A model generated the notes under the pieces. The model was not told the origin of the DNA. It did no database searches and saw only the letters and a program-made list of their open reading frames with translations. This document shows positions 1 through 9,332 of a stretch of 34,723 nt of DNA, piece by piece. The stretch's first letter is position 1, and the number at the start of each line of letters is the position of its first letter. The DNA comes from Beroe ovata. Its lineage: Eukaryota > Ctenophora > Nuda > Beroida > Beroidae. The stretch lies in NCBI GenBank assembly GCA_946803715.1, contig CAMPET010000009.1, positions 426,798 to 461,520 of the forward strand. Direction: 5' to 3'. A program made the position numbers and the translations under genes.

Positions 1-872
1 CCCCCCCCCCCCGTTCACCGCGTAGCGTGCACTTTTATTCCAATTCTATCCAAAAGCTTCTCAGATGCAGAAACTGACTTAATAAGCCGAAAAACAAACT
101 TAAGTAAAAAATCAATTACAACTTTACACTACAATGTTAACTTTAGTAAATTTCAAGACTTAAGTCTGTCTCGGAAAGGACCCCAAGTACCATGGTAAAG
201 TGGCAATAATTGATAGAAAATTTAGACGAAAACACGGCAAATATATGAAGAGCAGGTATTGAACGAGAACTCTTGTTTATAATAACATAAAGTTAGTGTT
301 TCCCTCAAACTATAGACACGCACAAATATCAATTCACACAAATATTAGCTCACAGAAAGAGGGTGCAGAACCTATACAATCAGTGTAATGCGTTGGTCAT
401 TGATAAATTACTGATAAATTACTTTACATAGCTGTGGGTACTTTGTTTCTTCCCCAACAGCTTCACAAATTAATCTACCCGCCAAGGAGCACAAATTTTC
501 ATCTCACGTGGGTCACGTGATTTTATCTTCACATGATGATAATCTCAGCACGTTGGAATGGATGTCGGGATGAAGGATTAATGGAATTTCACCAGGATGG
601 CTCTCTCTCTCTCCTCCACTACAATCTTCGCCTTCTGTGCTTTGGATTTGCCAGTCAACAATTAACATGATGAGCGTCTTTCATCTGCATGATTTTCACT
701 TTCTTTAGTAATTTTTCGGTCAGTAACTGATAAAATACAAGTACTCATCTAATAGTTGCATTAATGATGAGTCAGTCAATCAGCCATATGTTTGATAATA
801 TGATTCATGAGCAGAATAATTTCCACTTCATACTTTTAGAGCCTTGCCGATAGCCCAATCCATTCTCCGATG
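1..872. other. Left flank without recognised gene
   Basis: The window opens on a run of twelve C. The rest is AT-rich sequence with two CACGTG motifs near 505-520 and a short CT-dinucleotide tract near 602-614. Short minus-strand open frames between about 480 and 680 resemble no family I know. If the importin gene at 2683-3304 is intact, this segment could be its intron. I see no repeat or RNA gene here. Confidence 0.5.
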
Positions 873-1850
873 TCAATTCGGTTGTTGTCTAGACATAGCT
901 ATATCGGTCTGGTGTCCGGAAAGTGACGTTGTCAGTCGTGCATACCGGCGTTTGACAAACCTGTTGAAACTTTCCAGAGAAAAGTAGTACACAAAGACAT
1001 TGGACACTGCGTTGACAAATGTGGAGAAATACGAAAACATCGTCAAATGGTTTTCCACGCGTGTCTTTGTGTCATAACTCAACTTTTCAGCGATGAAGTT
1101 TCTATAGAGGGTGTTGTATAGGAGAACTGGTAGACTAGACACCAGATAGGTCAGACCGACATACACAGATGTCAGGACACCGTGTCGTCTAGTTCTACCA
1201 GTGACCCTCCTAGCAACGACAAGCAGGCAAACTGTCGTCACCATGACAACCACATTTGGTATTATACCCAGGGGGATTATCAGGGCTGGTAACAGCTTCT
1301 CCCATATCCTTGCTCTGAAACCGTAGGCACACTTGAACAACACCCGGTCATAGGACACATCTGTTAAATCTACTGCGAGTTGGATAGTTGGAGTGATAGC
1401 GGCAAATATCCAAATCCCAGCCGTGATGAAAACCCTTCTTTTCAAGTTGTTGCCCGAAAGAGCTCTCAGTGGGTTGATCAGGCTCCGCAGTTTAGAGATG
1501 TGAAAAGCACATATCAAAAGAACCGCAGAAACGAACGATAGGACCTGCATGAAATGTAACACATAGCACAGTGTGGTCCCGTAGGGCCGTCCGTTGTAAA
1601 TGAGGGACACCAGAGTAGGGAGAATAGCGAAGATGGTAGTTCCCAGATCACTGAAAGCTATGTGCTGAACAAGGGTGATACTCAGTTGGTTCAGTTTGAT
1701 AGCGCCACGTCTGATGGCGAATAGAACCAGGCAGTTACCAGGCAGGGCTAGGATGAGGAGTAGGCTACACCATGCTGCGAGAAGGAATCTGGCGTGATCG
1801 GGAACTGCCGCAGGGTGGGTTGTGATACCGCTTATGTTGCCTGACACCAT
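873..1850 (-). CDS. Class A (rhodopsin-like) GPCR, intronless, SKL in place of DRY
   Basis: Encodes a 325-residue seven-transmembrane receptor of the plasma membrane; ligand unknown. The frame is complete: ATG at 1848-1850 is preceded by an in-frame TAG near 1874, and no intron is needed. Seen: an N-glycosylation site at N5; TM1 with the GN signature (G38-N39); TM2 with the conserved acid in FSD (D69 region); Cys95 at the start of TM3 and Cys174 in the second extracellular loop, the usual disulfide pair; NPLR just after TM3; and a short basic tail. Counting 25 residues from Cys95 puts Lys120 at the 3.50 position, so DRY is replaced by SKL, and NPxxY reads NVFVY. The family is rhodopsin-like by established motifs; the subfamily is not recognised. 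Such changes occur in invertebrate orphan receptors and may alter G-protein coupling. It may be nested in an intron of the importin gene to its right. Confidence 0.88.
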   Translation of the reverse strand: MVSGNISGITTHPAAVPDHARFLLAAWCSLLLILALPGNCLVLFAIRRGAIKLNQLSITLVQHIAFSDLGTTIFAILPTLVSLIYNGRPYGTTLCYVLHFMQVLSFVSAVLLICAFHISKLRSLINPLRALSGNNLKRRVFITAGIWIFAAITPTIQLAVDLTDVSYDRVLFKCAYGFRARIWEKLLPALIIPLGIIPNVVVMVTTVCLLVVARRVTGRTRRHGVLTSVYVGLTYLVSSLPVLLYNTLYRNFIAEKLSYDTKTRVENHLTMFSYFSTFVNAVSNVFVYYFSLESFNRFVKRRYARLTTSLSGHQTDIAMSRQQPN

Positions 1851-2682
1851 GTTTCCTCGTACGAAATGGAGGTTCTATTGAAACAAGACAGCGGAACAAA
1901 ATCGTTTGATCTCTGAAATCGTAGCGTGTTGCCATGAACATTGAAAACTTTGTTGACAAATTTATCATGAATCATTTGTCACATTTACTCTGTTAAATTC
2001 TTCAAATACTGGAACTACTATGTTGGCTCTTAAAGTTCCAACTAATACTGTACAAATTGGTCTAAAATCACGAAAATACGACGAGAAAATATCGATCAGC
2101 TATTCTAAAATCCCAATTCCGATATCTCTATGATTGGGAATAGTTCGAGATAACAGACTATTTCCGAACGTAAGCTCCTACATAGGACAATCATTACTAA
2201 CAACTGGTTACTATGTGAAGCAATGAAACTCCCAGAGAAAATTGAGGCAGAAGCTTTTATCTGGTGATAGATGGAATATTCGTTACAGCCGTACAGCCGT
2301 CGTTACTGTATCCAATACCTCATCACTCCTCATTGACTAAGTGCACGTGATTAGCTACATGCAACCCCATTAATACCGTCAAAATTTCCACCAAAAAGCC
2401 GGACCAGGACGGATTTTATTTTTCGCCGCCATGTTCTTCAAGTTTTACCTTTGTCGTATTTATTTCGGCTCACCATGGACAACAACAGTGCAGTCATTGC
2501 TGTGAGACAGCCACAAACAACTAGAAAACTCATCACCAACAATTGTGCACACCAATTTTAACAATTTTAACAATTTTAATGAAATTTTGACAATTTTAAT
2601 GAAATTTATTCAGGTTACATCTCACCATAGCCCTGCAAACCTTCACGCAAACTTTATATGGATAGTACTTAGTATTATTCAC
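1851..2682. other. Spacer between GPCR and importin exon 3
   Basis: AT-rich sequence; the expected importin exon 4 was not found here. A short minus-strand stretch at about 2478-2503 has an acceptor-like and a donor-like border, but its translation does not match importin, so I do not call it an exon. A small (ACAATTTTA)n-like direct repeat lies at about 2556-2610. Confidence 0.45.
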
Positions 2683-2818
2683 CTGATACCATCACTGGAT
2701 TTGACAACACACTCTAAAAAGTGTTGCCTGATGGTTGCCTTATCTGAATCATTCAATGTGAAACAATCTTCTCGTACTTTCCAATGCTTTGTCACTATGT
2801 TCTTGAAATTTATTGCAG
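2683..2818 (-). CDS. Importin-7/8-like karyopherin-beta, coding exon 3
   Basis: A 136-nt exon bounded on the minus strand by an acceptor (aaaatatttcag) and a donor (gtgaata). Its phase fits exon 2: the G left over there plus CT gives Ala, followed by residues beginning AINFKNIVTKHW. That segment is the hallmark of the importin-beta N-terminal domain, where a helix carries [IV]xFKN..xxxW (YLKNMI..YW in importin-7). The continuation to DKATIRQHFLECVVKSSDGI matches the third HEAT-repeat helix. The exon ends in phase 2 with AG, expected to complete an Arg. No fourth exon was recognised, so the gene runs out of the window or is broken. Confidence 0.8.
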
Positions 2819-2917
2819 CTGAAATATTTTATCATCAGACTTGAGTGAAGCAACTGAGAACCATAGATAATCTTGATTCGAGATTCTTTAACTCTTGGCT
2901 TGTAAATGTCCTGATAC

Positions 2918-2999
2918 CTGCTTGAACAGCTGTGGGCTGACGTCCCTCTGTAAGCATCAGCTTGAGGAGAGTTACACAGAATGTGGGAACTTGCTCAAT
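2918..2999 (-). CDS. Importin-7/8-like karyopherin-beta, coding exon 2
   Basis: An 82-nt exon between a good acceptor (ttaaccatttccag) and donor (gtatca) on the minus strand. It encodes 27 residues, starting IEQVPTFCVTLLKLML and ending RQPTAVQA, plus one base. These align with the second helix pair of the importin-beta N-terminal domain, a Leu-rich helix followed by xxxRQAG-like sequence just before the FKN helix. Phase 0 at the left join and phase 1 at the right join match the neighbouring exons exactly. An uninterrupted open frame through this region runs past the donor and is not the real product. Confidence 0.8.
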
Positions 3000-3214
3000 C
3001 TGGAAATGGTTAATATGGCTACAGACTAACACAGTTTCAGTGGTAATTAGCTAGCAAATTGGCATTTTGCATCAATCTGTAAAAACTAGATATCTGAACA
3101 AAATAATTTCACAAATATGAAGGGGATTAAGATTTCAGTACTATTTGTCAACAGACATGGCTTAATTGATATTGGGACTTATTCAGGAATCAGACTGGTA
3201 AGGTCTGATATAAC

Positions 3215-3304
3215 CTTTTTAAGATTGAGCTCTGCGGCCTTTCTGATGCCTTGATCTGATGAGAGTGTTGCTGCAAGTACATTCTCAAGGTCGACAAGTT
3301 CCAT
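3215..3304 (-). CDS. Importin-7/8-like karyopherin-beta, coding exon 1 (start)
   Basis: A 90-nt coding segment beginning at ATG (3302-3304) and ending at a GT donor (AAAAAG/gttata), phase 0. It encodes 30 residues starting MELVDLENVLAATLSSDQ and ending AAELNLKK, the first amphipathic HEAT helix of an importin-beta family transport receptor. Spliced to exons 2 and 3 it gives about 102 residues with clear similarity to the N-terminal domain of importin-7/8, which binds Ran-GTP and carries cargo through nuclear pores. An AG directly before the ATG could be a splice acceptor for an upstream 5'UTR exon. The exact paralogue cannot be settled from so little protein. Full-length members have about 1,000 residues, so about nine tenths of the protein is absent here. 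Confidence 0.78.
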
Positions 3305-3837
3305 CCTGCCAAAGTATTTCAATATTACTATTATGAATTGGCATTCACACTATTGACAATTCTTCTCCGGACAGCACTCCTGCTTGGCACTATTCTCTCT
3401 TGTCACCACTCTCTCCTGACATTTTTCTCTTTGGACCCCTCTCTCTATATCAAATCTGCCTAACTTTCTGTTGACAGCAATTCATGGCAACTCTGCTTGT
3501 GGATTAATAAGGAGAGCTGAAAGATGAACATGCTTCCGTCCCCTGGAATGTAAAAACCTCTAGCTATTATCCAAGTTAATTGTGTCTGCTTCACAGAGTG
3601 ATCAATTTCTAACACTGCTTCCTATTGACACAACTTATCTTGACAGCACTTCCTTTTTACTCTTGATGCAATTCTCTTTTGACACCACTCCCTTTTGATG
3701 TTACTTTCACACTCTTCCTTCCCCACACCACTCCCTCTTAACACTACTTTTGCTTTGCATCACTACAATAGACAGCAATCTCTCTTGACTCTCGCCTGCC
3801 TATCTAGGTTGCGATTATTTTATGCCTTGTAAATTGT
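3305..3837. repeat. Pyrimidine-rich degenerate repeat
   Basis: From about 3360 to 3790 the plus strand is rich in C and T and repeats a loose motif of roughly 20 bases resembling CTTGACACCACTCCCTTTT. Many imperfect copies can be seen (for example around 3405, 3635, 3680 and 3770). Copies differ in length, so this is a decayed minisatellite or low-complexity tract upstream of the importin start. No gene is seen. Confidence 0.5.
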
Positions 3838-3920
3838 GGTTATGTGCCTAGCCTGGCGAACACAGAGATCGTAAAGACCCCTCTGTCACAGAAGTTGATA
3901 GCCTAATCAGTAATCACATT
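3838..3920 (+). repeat. Dispersed repeat A, short copy 1
   Basis: Shares the segment GGTTATGTGCCTAGCCTGGC and the downstream segment CTCTGTCACAGAAGTTGAT with the copy at 13368-13588; the copy at 7452-7688 is in the opposite orientation. This copy lacks the first half and has an internal deletion. It is probably a non-autonomous transposable element; no coding capacity or clear termini are visible. Confidence 0.7.
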
Positions 3921-4109
3921 GATAAAACTGATTTATTTAAAGATGAAAGTGCATTGTGCAGTTGCCCTAACTTTTTCACATAAATCATATAAACTCGAAA
4001 ATTCATTTAATTGCAGCAGAAAAATTGCATGAAAAATTCCGCCCAACCTGTCACACCTTTAATCGATGAAGACGCGCGTCGCGCGTGCGAGAAGATCAGA
4101 GGACTGATA

Positions 4110-5105
4110 ATTTTTGTCGATCGATGATAGACCCTGTCAAGAATTTCGTATAGCGCGCGCGTGTTAAACTTCGCGGCTTGCATGAATGCATTTGTCGATC
4201 GATGATAGACCCTGTCGAGAATTTCGTCGCGCGCGGCGCAAACTTATTCTCTTGCTGACGCAAGCCGCTTCGCGGCTTGCATCAGCGGTGACGCAAGCCG
4301 CTGACGCAAGCCGCTTCGCGGCTTGCATCAGCGGTCTGGCATCGTCCGACAAGAATGCATGCATCAGCGGTCTAGCATCGCCAGACAAACAATGACATGA
4401 TCCTTATGCATTATGGTTTCGTTGACCCCTGGTCATGGTTCAATTTTGTTCCCGCGCTGCGTGACCATGCATGACCCAAATACTCCGCGCGCGCTGCGCG
4501 TCTCCGTGGTTTCTACGACTTTTCTCCGTGGTTTCTACGACTTTCAGTTCACTGAGTAGAACTAAGAACAGGGGCGCGCAACGTGTGCACATGACATTTA
4601 ATTTCAATGTCGCTGACGCGGACGCTCGCGACAGATACAATAGCAGGGCAACAGCCGACAATACTATCGACTATCGTATTGTCGCCGCGCATTCGCGCAA
4701 GCCGCTTCGGGCTGCAGCTGATGATTGATGAACATCATGTTCAAGTTCAACATGAATGTAATCATATCATGAGCATTGAGCATCCAATTTTAGCCCGTCC
4801 TCTTTGCCTGGCTAGTTGTCTGGCGATGCTAAACCGGCCTCCGCTGCTGCTTAAGCCGCGAAGCGGCATGCGGCAGCCGCGCGCGCAACGAAATTCTCGA
4901 CAGGGTCTATCATCGATCGACAACCTGGCAGTGGCTACTGGCTAGTGGCTACGCTAAGCCCGGCCCTGGCCCTGCTATTATAATAGCAGGGCTCAGCGTA
5001 GCCACTAGCCAGGCAAAGGACGGGCTGAAATTGGATGCTCATGATATGATTAAAATATGATTTTACATTCATGTTGAACATGATGTTCATCGGCCCGAAG
5101 CGGAA
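4110..5105. repeat. GC-rich nested foldback (inverted-repeat) element
   Basis: A block far richer in CpG than its surroundings. A module containing TCGATCGATGATAGACCCTG occurs directly at about 4117 and 4193 and inverted at about 4880-4921. Modules with GCAAGCCGCTTCGCGGCTTG repeat at 4260-4330. A second pair of arms, about 4700-4822 and 4998-5105, is inverted around a hairpin at 4938-5005 whose centre, CCCTGCTATTATAATAGCAG (followed by GG), is a perfect palindrome. Short frames inside are by-products of symmetry. The class is unknown; a foldback-type DNA transposon or nested MITEs is the best guess. Confidence 0.72.
4441..4590 (+). repeat. Shared GC module F, copy 1 (inside the foldback)
   Basis: Begins GTTCCCGCGCTGCGTGACC and ends near GCGCGCAACGTGTGCACA. 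The same module recurs at 10131-10258 in this orientation and, shorter and inverted, at 12638-12715. Within this copy CTCCGTGGTTTCTACGACTT is directly duplicated. The module links the two foldback regions as one repeat family. Confidence 0.68.
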
Positions 5106-5677
5106 TTACTAATACTATGTACTAATACTATTGCATACTAGTATTAAACAAATCAAACTGATTATCTCGATTTAGAATATTTAAGACAGCATTACAATTA
5201 CATCAAATATAACAAAATCAAAATATATTTGATATTGATTTATTCGAACATTGAATCAATCAAGTTTTAATTAAGTTATCGAATATTCATTATACAACTT
5301 GGAGGAATTCAAATACAATAGATTAGGAATAAGATAGAAGATTTAGATGCGAAATAAATTACGAATTCAGATAAAAAGTCACTCCTCACCGTCATATTGA
5401 TATATCAACATTTTATCTCTAAAATGTAGTGAATATCATCCGTATCATTCTGTATTGGGCATCACACATCAGATTTTCTATGATCAACCAAACAAACTGA
5501 TAAAGGACCAACCCAAAGTCCATGTATGGGTGAAGTTGGTTGTGGTATTATCCAAACCAATACTAAATTTATTACAAAACCAATATCATTTATATCAGTA
5601 TCACAATCACTTGAGGCAAAATCACCCGTACAATCTGATTTTTTATACTGAAATTTTTTATACTGAAAACCAGACAT
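5106..5677. other. AT-rich 3' flank of the four-exon GPCR
   Basis: Very AT-rich sequence just after the GPCR stop codon. It probably contains the 3'UTR and polyadenylation site of that minus-strand gene. A short direct duplication, TTTTTTATACTGAAA-like, lies at about 5638-5665. No other gene or repeat family is seen. Confidence 0.4.
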
Positions 5678-6624
5678 CTAGCCCTTAAAGCCTGAACTCG
5701 TATAAGTCTTAAAAATCATAACTTTTCCCAAGTTCCGCTTCATAGCGGTACAATTGAGGCGATTTGAACGAAGGTAGTAAAGGAAAGGGTTCAGACAAGA
5801 GTTGAGTGCGAAAAGGAACGTTGAGAAACCAAGACTGAGGTAGAGATAGATGCTCAGTTTCCCAGGGTCCTGTGCCAGGAAGAGGAGGGAGGATGAATGC
5901 GGTAGTGCTTGTAGCATATCGAGCATATTATACAAGTTGAGCACATGCCCGGGTAAGAGACACACTATGTAGAACCCGATCATCATCACGACGATGTGAG
6001 TATTCCGCGATGGACGGCGGTTCATCCGTCGTCGAACCGTCTCGTAGTTTTCCCTCTTCTGACGCCGCTTCGCTGCCATTTGTTGCGCTGATGGGGATGG
6101 ATTCGGCGCCGCGGAAGGTGTTTTCCCGATATCTCTTTCCGATGGCCGTCTTCCTGCCGATTCGGGGATCATCTCAATAATGTCCATCTTTGTTTCGCCC
6201 GAAGTGATCTGGGTCTCTGAGTATATGGGCTGAGGACCGGCCCACCATATTCCCGGCACTCCTCTCTGACACTTGATGAGCTTGACTACGACAGCAAGAC
6301 ACATGATAGTGGTGATGGAGAAGGGAACCAACACAAGAATATTGGATATGATAATGGATACCTTTTCCTCAAGCGGCGTCGTGGGAGGAACATCGACAAT
6401 GTAAAATCCAACAAGGTCACTGTAGTAGTAGTGACCCGCCTTTACAATGGGGTATGAGGCAGTGAAAATAGGGATTACCCATGACACCACACATGACACA
6501 GAAAACCTGGTTGTTGTGAAGAGGCTGATCCGTTGCAGTGGGAACGTCACAGCGATGAACCTGTCAATACTGAAGACACAAAGAAGGAGCAGGGATGCTT
6601 CGTTCATCATGTTAGATGTCCAGC
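5678..6624 (-). CDS. Class A GPCR, last exon (TM3 to C-terminus)
   Basis: The exon starts after an acceptor (ctcattatccccag) at 6624/6625 and ends at TAG. It encodes TM3 ending in SIDRF (DRY variant), TM4, a Cys-free second extracellular loop, TM5, a third intracellular loop of about 100 residues rich in Arg, Ser and Pro, TM6 with C-L-L-P at the CWxP position, TM7 with an intact NPFLY, and a short tail. It is open upstream of the first Met, which lies inside TM3, so Met is not the start. The exon opens with two bases completing a codon, and exon 3 at 14093-14173 leaves exactly one, giving Gly-Trp. With exons 1-3 the protein has 413 residues and seven membrane segments. Family membership is firm. 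The join over a 7.5-kb intron is inferred from phase and topology. The ligand is unknown. Confidence 0.85.
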
Positions 6625-7451
6625 CTGGGGATAATGAGCTGGTCAGCGGGGGTTATTGAACTTTAGTTTAGAGAGAGAGGGTGGGAGGAGAGTAAACTGT
6701 GAGAGAATCAGGGGTTTCTTCAGAGTAATGGAGGCAGTTCAATTTTAACTAATGTGGTGTCTCCCTCACCTAATCATATGTACATTATTGACGTGGCATG
6801 TCTATTGACCACGTTTGTTTACTTTCCCTTATTCCCCTCGGGGAATCTAATCGAACGTTGGAAGTTTGACCTGACAGATTAGCTGATATGTGCACGTGTG
6901 ATCGGGGGTTCCGACCTTTCCGAGAGTTTACTCTGGATAAACTCTGTGACTCATACTTTTTTACTTTGGATTTTGAGCTTGTCACTTTTGCCCTTCATTT
7001 GTCCTTGCCTCTACTTCCAACTTCTACACGGGTAAGACATTGTTCACACTCACTTTCGATCATACACTCAACTCACCTGGCTCACGCCTTACATCACCCC
7101 TACTTCACCTTCACTTGAACCCCTCTTGGTTATACTTTAAATTTATGGGTCGCTATGATTTGTACAAAAGTAACAGCCATGTACCTAATGACGTTATTGA
7201 TTCAAATTGAATCAATAACAATTTCAATAGACAATATTGATTCAATATAGACAAATTTTAATGCCATGTCATCAACCGAAGAATAGACCGCAACTTGTCC
7301 CGGTGTGATCCATGCAATTATTACGCAACAATAAGACATCAATAACGCAACAATAAGACAACAATAAACAGTAAATCGTTCATTTACTCGGATCCTGGCG
7401 ATACTGGGGTGCGACATCATAATATCATAAATTACCACAAATAACTGGTGT
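6625..7451. other. Intron sequence between GPCR exon 4 and dispersed repeat
   Basis: On the proposed model this is intronic. A purine-rich stretch lies at about 6668-6690. A TTGATTCAATATTGATTC-like inverted/direct repeat lies at about 7198-7250, and short direct repeats of ACGCAACAATAAGACA lie at about 7324-7355. No exon for TM1 or TM2 was found here, although I looked for one. Confidence 0.4.
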
Positions 7452-7688
7452 CAATGCGATTTAGGCTATCAACTTCAGTAACAGAGTAGTCTGTACGGAA
7501 CCTCACGGTTTTGATCCCTTATTTAACATGCCGTACTGCAAGGATCTCCACCGTGTTCGCCAGGCTAGGCACATAATAATCACTATGTCTTGACCAAAGT
7601 CGATTTTAAATGTCCCGTTGGTATGAAATGTTTCCTTGTGTTTGACAACGCGTGCCTACACAGTACTTCATTACAAATACAACGAGTA
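7452..7688 (-). repeat. Dispersed repeat A, copy 2 (inverted)
   Basis: Reverse complement of the copy at 13368-13588. The shared blocks include the segment reading CGACTTTGGTCAAGAC on its minus strand and the region equivalent to GTTGTCAAACACAAGGAAAC. This is the longest match in the window, over 200 bases with small indels. No target duplication or terminal inverted repeat could be fixed. Confidence 0.75.
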
Positions 7689-8186
7689 GATTTTGTATAA
7701 GCTAGTCTTTATTGCGTTATTGATGATTCACTTTGCGTCAATAACCCATTAATCATACTAATTCTACTAATATCTGACCTACTATATTAAGTTTGGAAAA
7801 AGGAAAATGTTTATCTACTAAAAACTATCTACTAAATAATAAAAACAGGCCTATATTAACCGATTACCGGAGCTTATATTATAAGCTACGGCAATTATAA
7901 CACAACGTCCACAACGTCCACAATGTGCTCGCATTCAGGAAGGACATCGTTAAAACCATTTCCCGAGAACCAGCATGAATTAGTTTGTTCGATGCCTTGC
8001 TTAATAATTTGGTAAATCGCATAATGTGGCCCGGAGCTATTTACTTCTAGATCGCATGCGGTAACCTAAGAAGCTAGCAGGTCCAGATTTGAACAAGTGC
8101 CACAATATGACGTGAAACGAGCAGTGAGACAAGATAAATATAAAATCTTGTCTAAGCATGTAGATTGAGGGACAAGAACGTGCATT
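7689..8186. other. 3' flank of the sulfotransferase gene
   Basis: AT-rich; expected to include the sulfotransferase 3'UTR. CACAACGTCCACAACGTC is a small direct repeat near 7902-7922. No other feature is seen. Confidence 0.35.
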
Positions 8187-9332
8187 TTAGTAATATTGTA
8201 GGGGGAGTGGGAAGTTGGGATCAGTGAAATTGCTGTAGCGGAGGAGGGCAAAATCCGCCCTATAAATGTTGTAAAGTTTATCAATTATCTCGCTCCTCAG
8301 CTCCGAGAGCATTTCCACTGCATCCATTACAGAATGTTGTCTCCGCGGATCCTGAACTCCGTCGTACGACAACCTCAGGAAGTTAATCTCCCGCACGGCA
8401 GATTTGTTTCGCTGGTTCGCATGAACCTTGTTCAGAACCGTGTCTTTGAGCATAGATGCATATTCGATTGGAACTATAGTATCGTATTTAGCTTCGGGGA
8501 TACAGAGCATTTTCCACTGTGGCTTGAAGTGCGGGTCTTTGGAGCCCTCGTGCCTGACAAGCCACTGAGTGAACTCGTCAAAGGTTGGGATGGAATTCTC
8601 CAGGACCGCAGGATCGTTAACACCTCGCATTTCTCTGACAACATCCATCCGTTCTTCTCTCAACCACTTTACAGGGTCATTCAACGTCATCTTGTTCTTG
8701 TAGCCAGATACCAGCCTAGTCCAGGGATTCCTAATAACAGTGAAGCTATACACATCAGTCTCTATGTCGGGGAACTTTTGAACCTCCTTGCTCGACTCTA
8801 GGTCTGGATGGTCGTTAAAAAACTTGATCTGTTCTCCGTGTGAGGGCAGTATTTTCATGTCACCGTTTGCTATGTAAAGTGCTTCAAGCCAGTTTGAATG
8901 TCCCGCCTTGGGTATCCCCGTGAACACTGTCTTCACGTTCTCATAGTAGGTGGTGTGGTGCAGAGGGCATCTTTGCCATCGATTTGTACTGCCATATGAC
9001 TGCTTCCGAATGCGGAGTGATTTCTCGAATTGTTCTTGGGCCCATGTTTGTGACATAGGCATGACAACTGACTTCAAACTTGTGTCTGAGCCACCTGCCT
9101 CGTAGACAGTGACATCTGGATCAACTCTGATTAACTCTGATACCCCATGGCTTGGCTCTCCGCCCGACTCCATCGCTACAGGTGAAGTGAGCATATTGGG
9201 CTGGAGATGAGGCATTTTATTCCCAGCTGGTACAAAGACGAAATACCCCAGCAATGATGCAACAAACAGCACAGTGCAAAGCGCTCGGAATCGACGTCTT
9301 ATCGCCATCCTACCCTGGATCACTGCGACCAT
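8187..9332 (-). CDS. Carbohydrate sulfotransferase, HNK-1/CHST8-14 type (Golgi)
   Basis: A 381-residue, intronless, complete frame: ATG at 9330-9332 has an in-frame TAA two codons upstream. The product is a type II Golgi membrane enzyme that would transfer sulfate from PAPS to a glycan. Seen in order: a short basic cytosolic tail, one membrane anchor at about residues 17-35, a stem, the 5'-phosphosulfate-binding motif GIPKAGHSNW (139-148), the 3'-phosphate-binding motif VIRNPWTRLVSGY (199-211), a DPHFKPQ..LC segment (266-277), and the typical C-terminal IYRADFALLRYS (357-367). These are hallmarks of the Sulfotransfer_2 family (CHST8-14 and relatives). The acceptor sugar cannot be told from sequence. 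It sits on the same strand inside the proposed last intron of the GPCR gene, and its lack of introns suggests a retrocopy or an intronless lineage-specific expansion. Confidence 0.93.
   Translation of the reverse strand: MVAVIQGRMAIRRRFRALCTVLFVASLLGYFVFVPAGNKMPHLQPNMLTSPVAMESGGEPSHGVSELIRVDPDVTVYEAGGSDTSLKSVVMPMSQTWAQEQFEKSLRIRKQSYGSTNRWQRCPLHHTTYYENVKTVFTGIPKAGHSNWLEALYIANGDMKILPSHGEQIKFFNDHPDLESSKEVQKFPDIETDVYSFTVIRNPWTRLVSGYKNKMTLNDPVKWLREERMDVVREMRGVNDPAVLENSIPTFDEFTQWLVRHEGSKDPHFKPQWKMLCIPEAKYDTIVPIEYASMLKDTVLNKVHANQRNKSAVREINFLRLSYDGVQDPRRQHSVMDAVEMLSELRSEIIDKLYNIYRADFALLRYSNFTDPNFPLPLQYY

Noticed and set aside
2478-2503. 26-nt minus-strand micro-exon for the importin
   Set aside because: It has acceptor- and donor-like borders, but its translation does not match the expected importin continuation after the third exon.
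2475-2560. Short plus-strand frame starting MDNNSAVIAV in a good start context
   Set aside because: Only 28 codons to a stop, with no continuing exon or family resemblance.
2835-3032. 65-residue minus-strand frame as a gene
   Set aside because: Only its middle (2918-2999) is coding; the rest runs into intron sequence beyond clear acceptor and donor sites of the importin gene.
4040-5105. CRISPR-like or regulatory direct repeat array
   Set aside because: Repeats are nested, inverted and irregular in spacing; this is a eukaryotic foldback element.
6608-6610. ATG as start of a 310-residue GPCR
   Set aside because: It falls inside TM3; the frame is open to a splice acceptor at 6624/6625, so the start is in an upstream exon.
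8334-8801. 155-residue plus-strand frame
   Set aside because: Antisense shadow of the sulfotransferase catalytic region.
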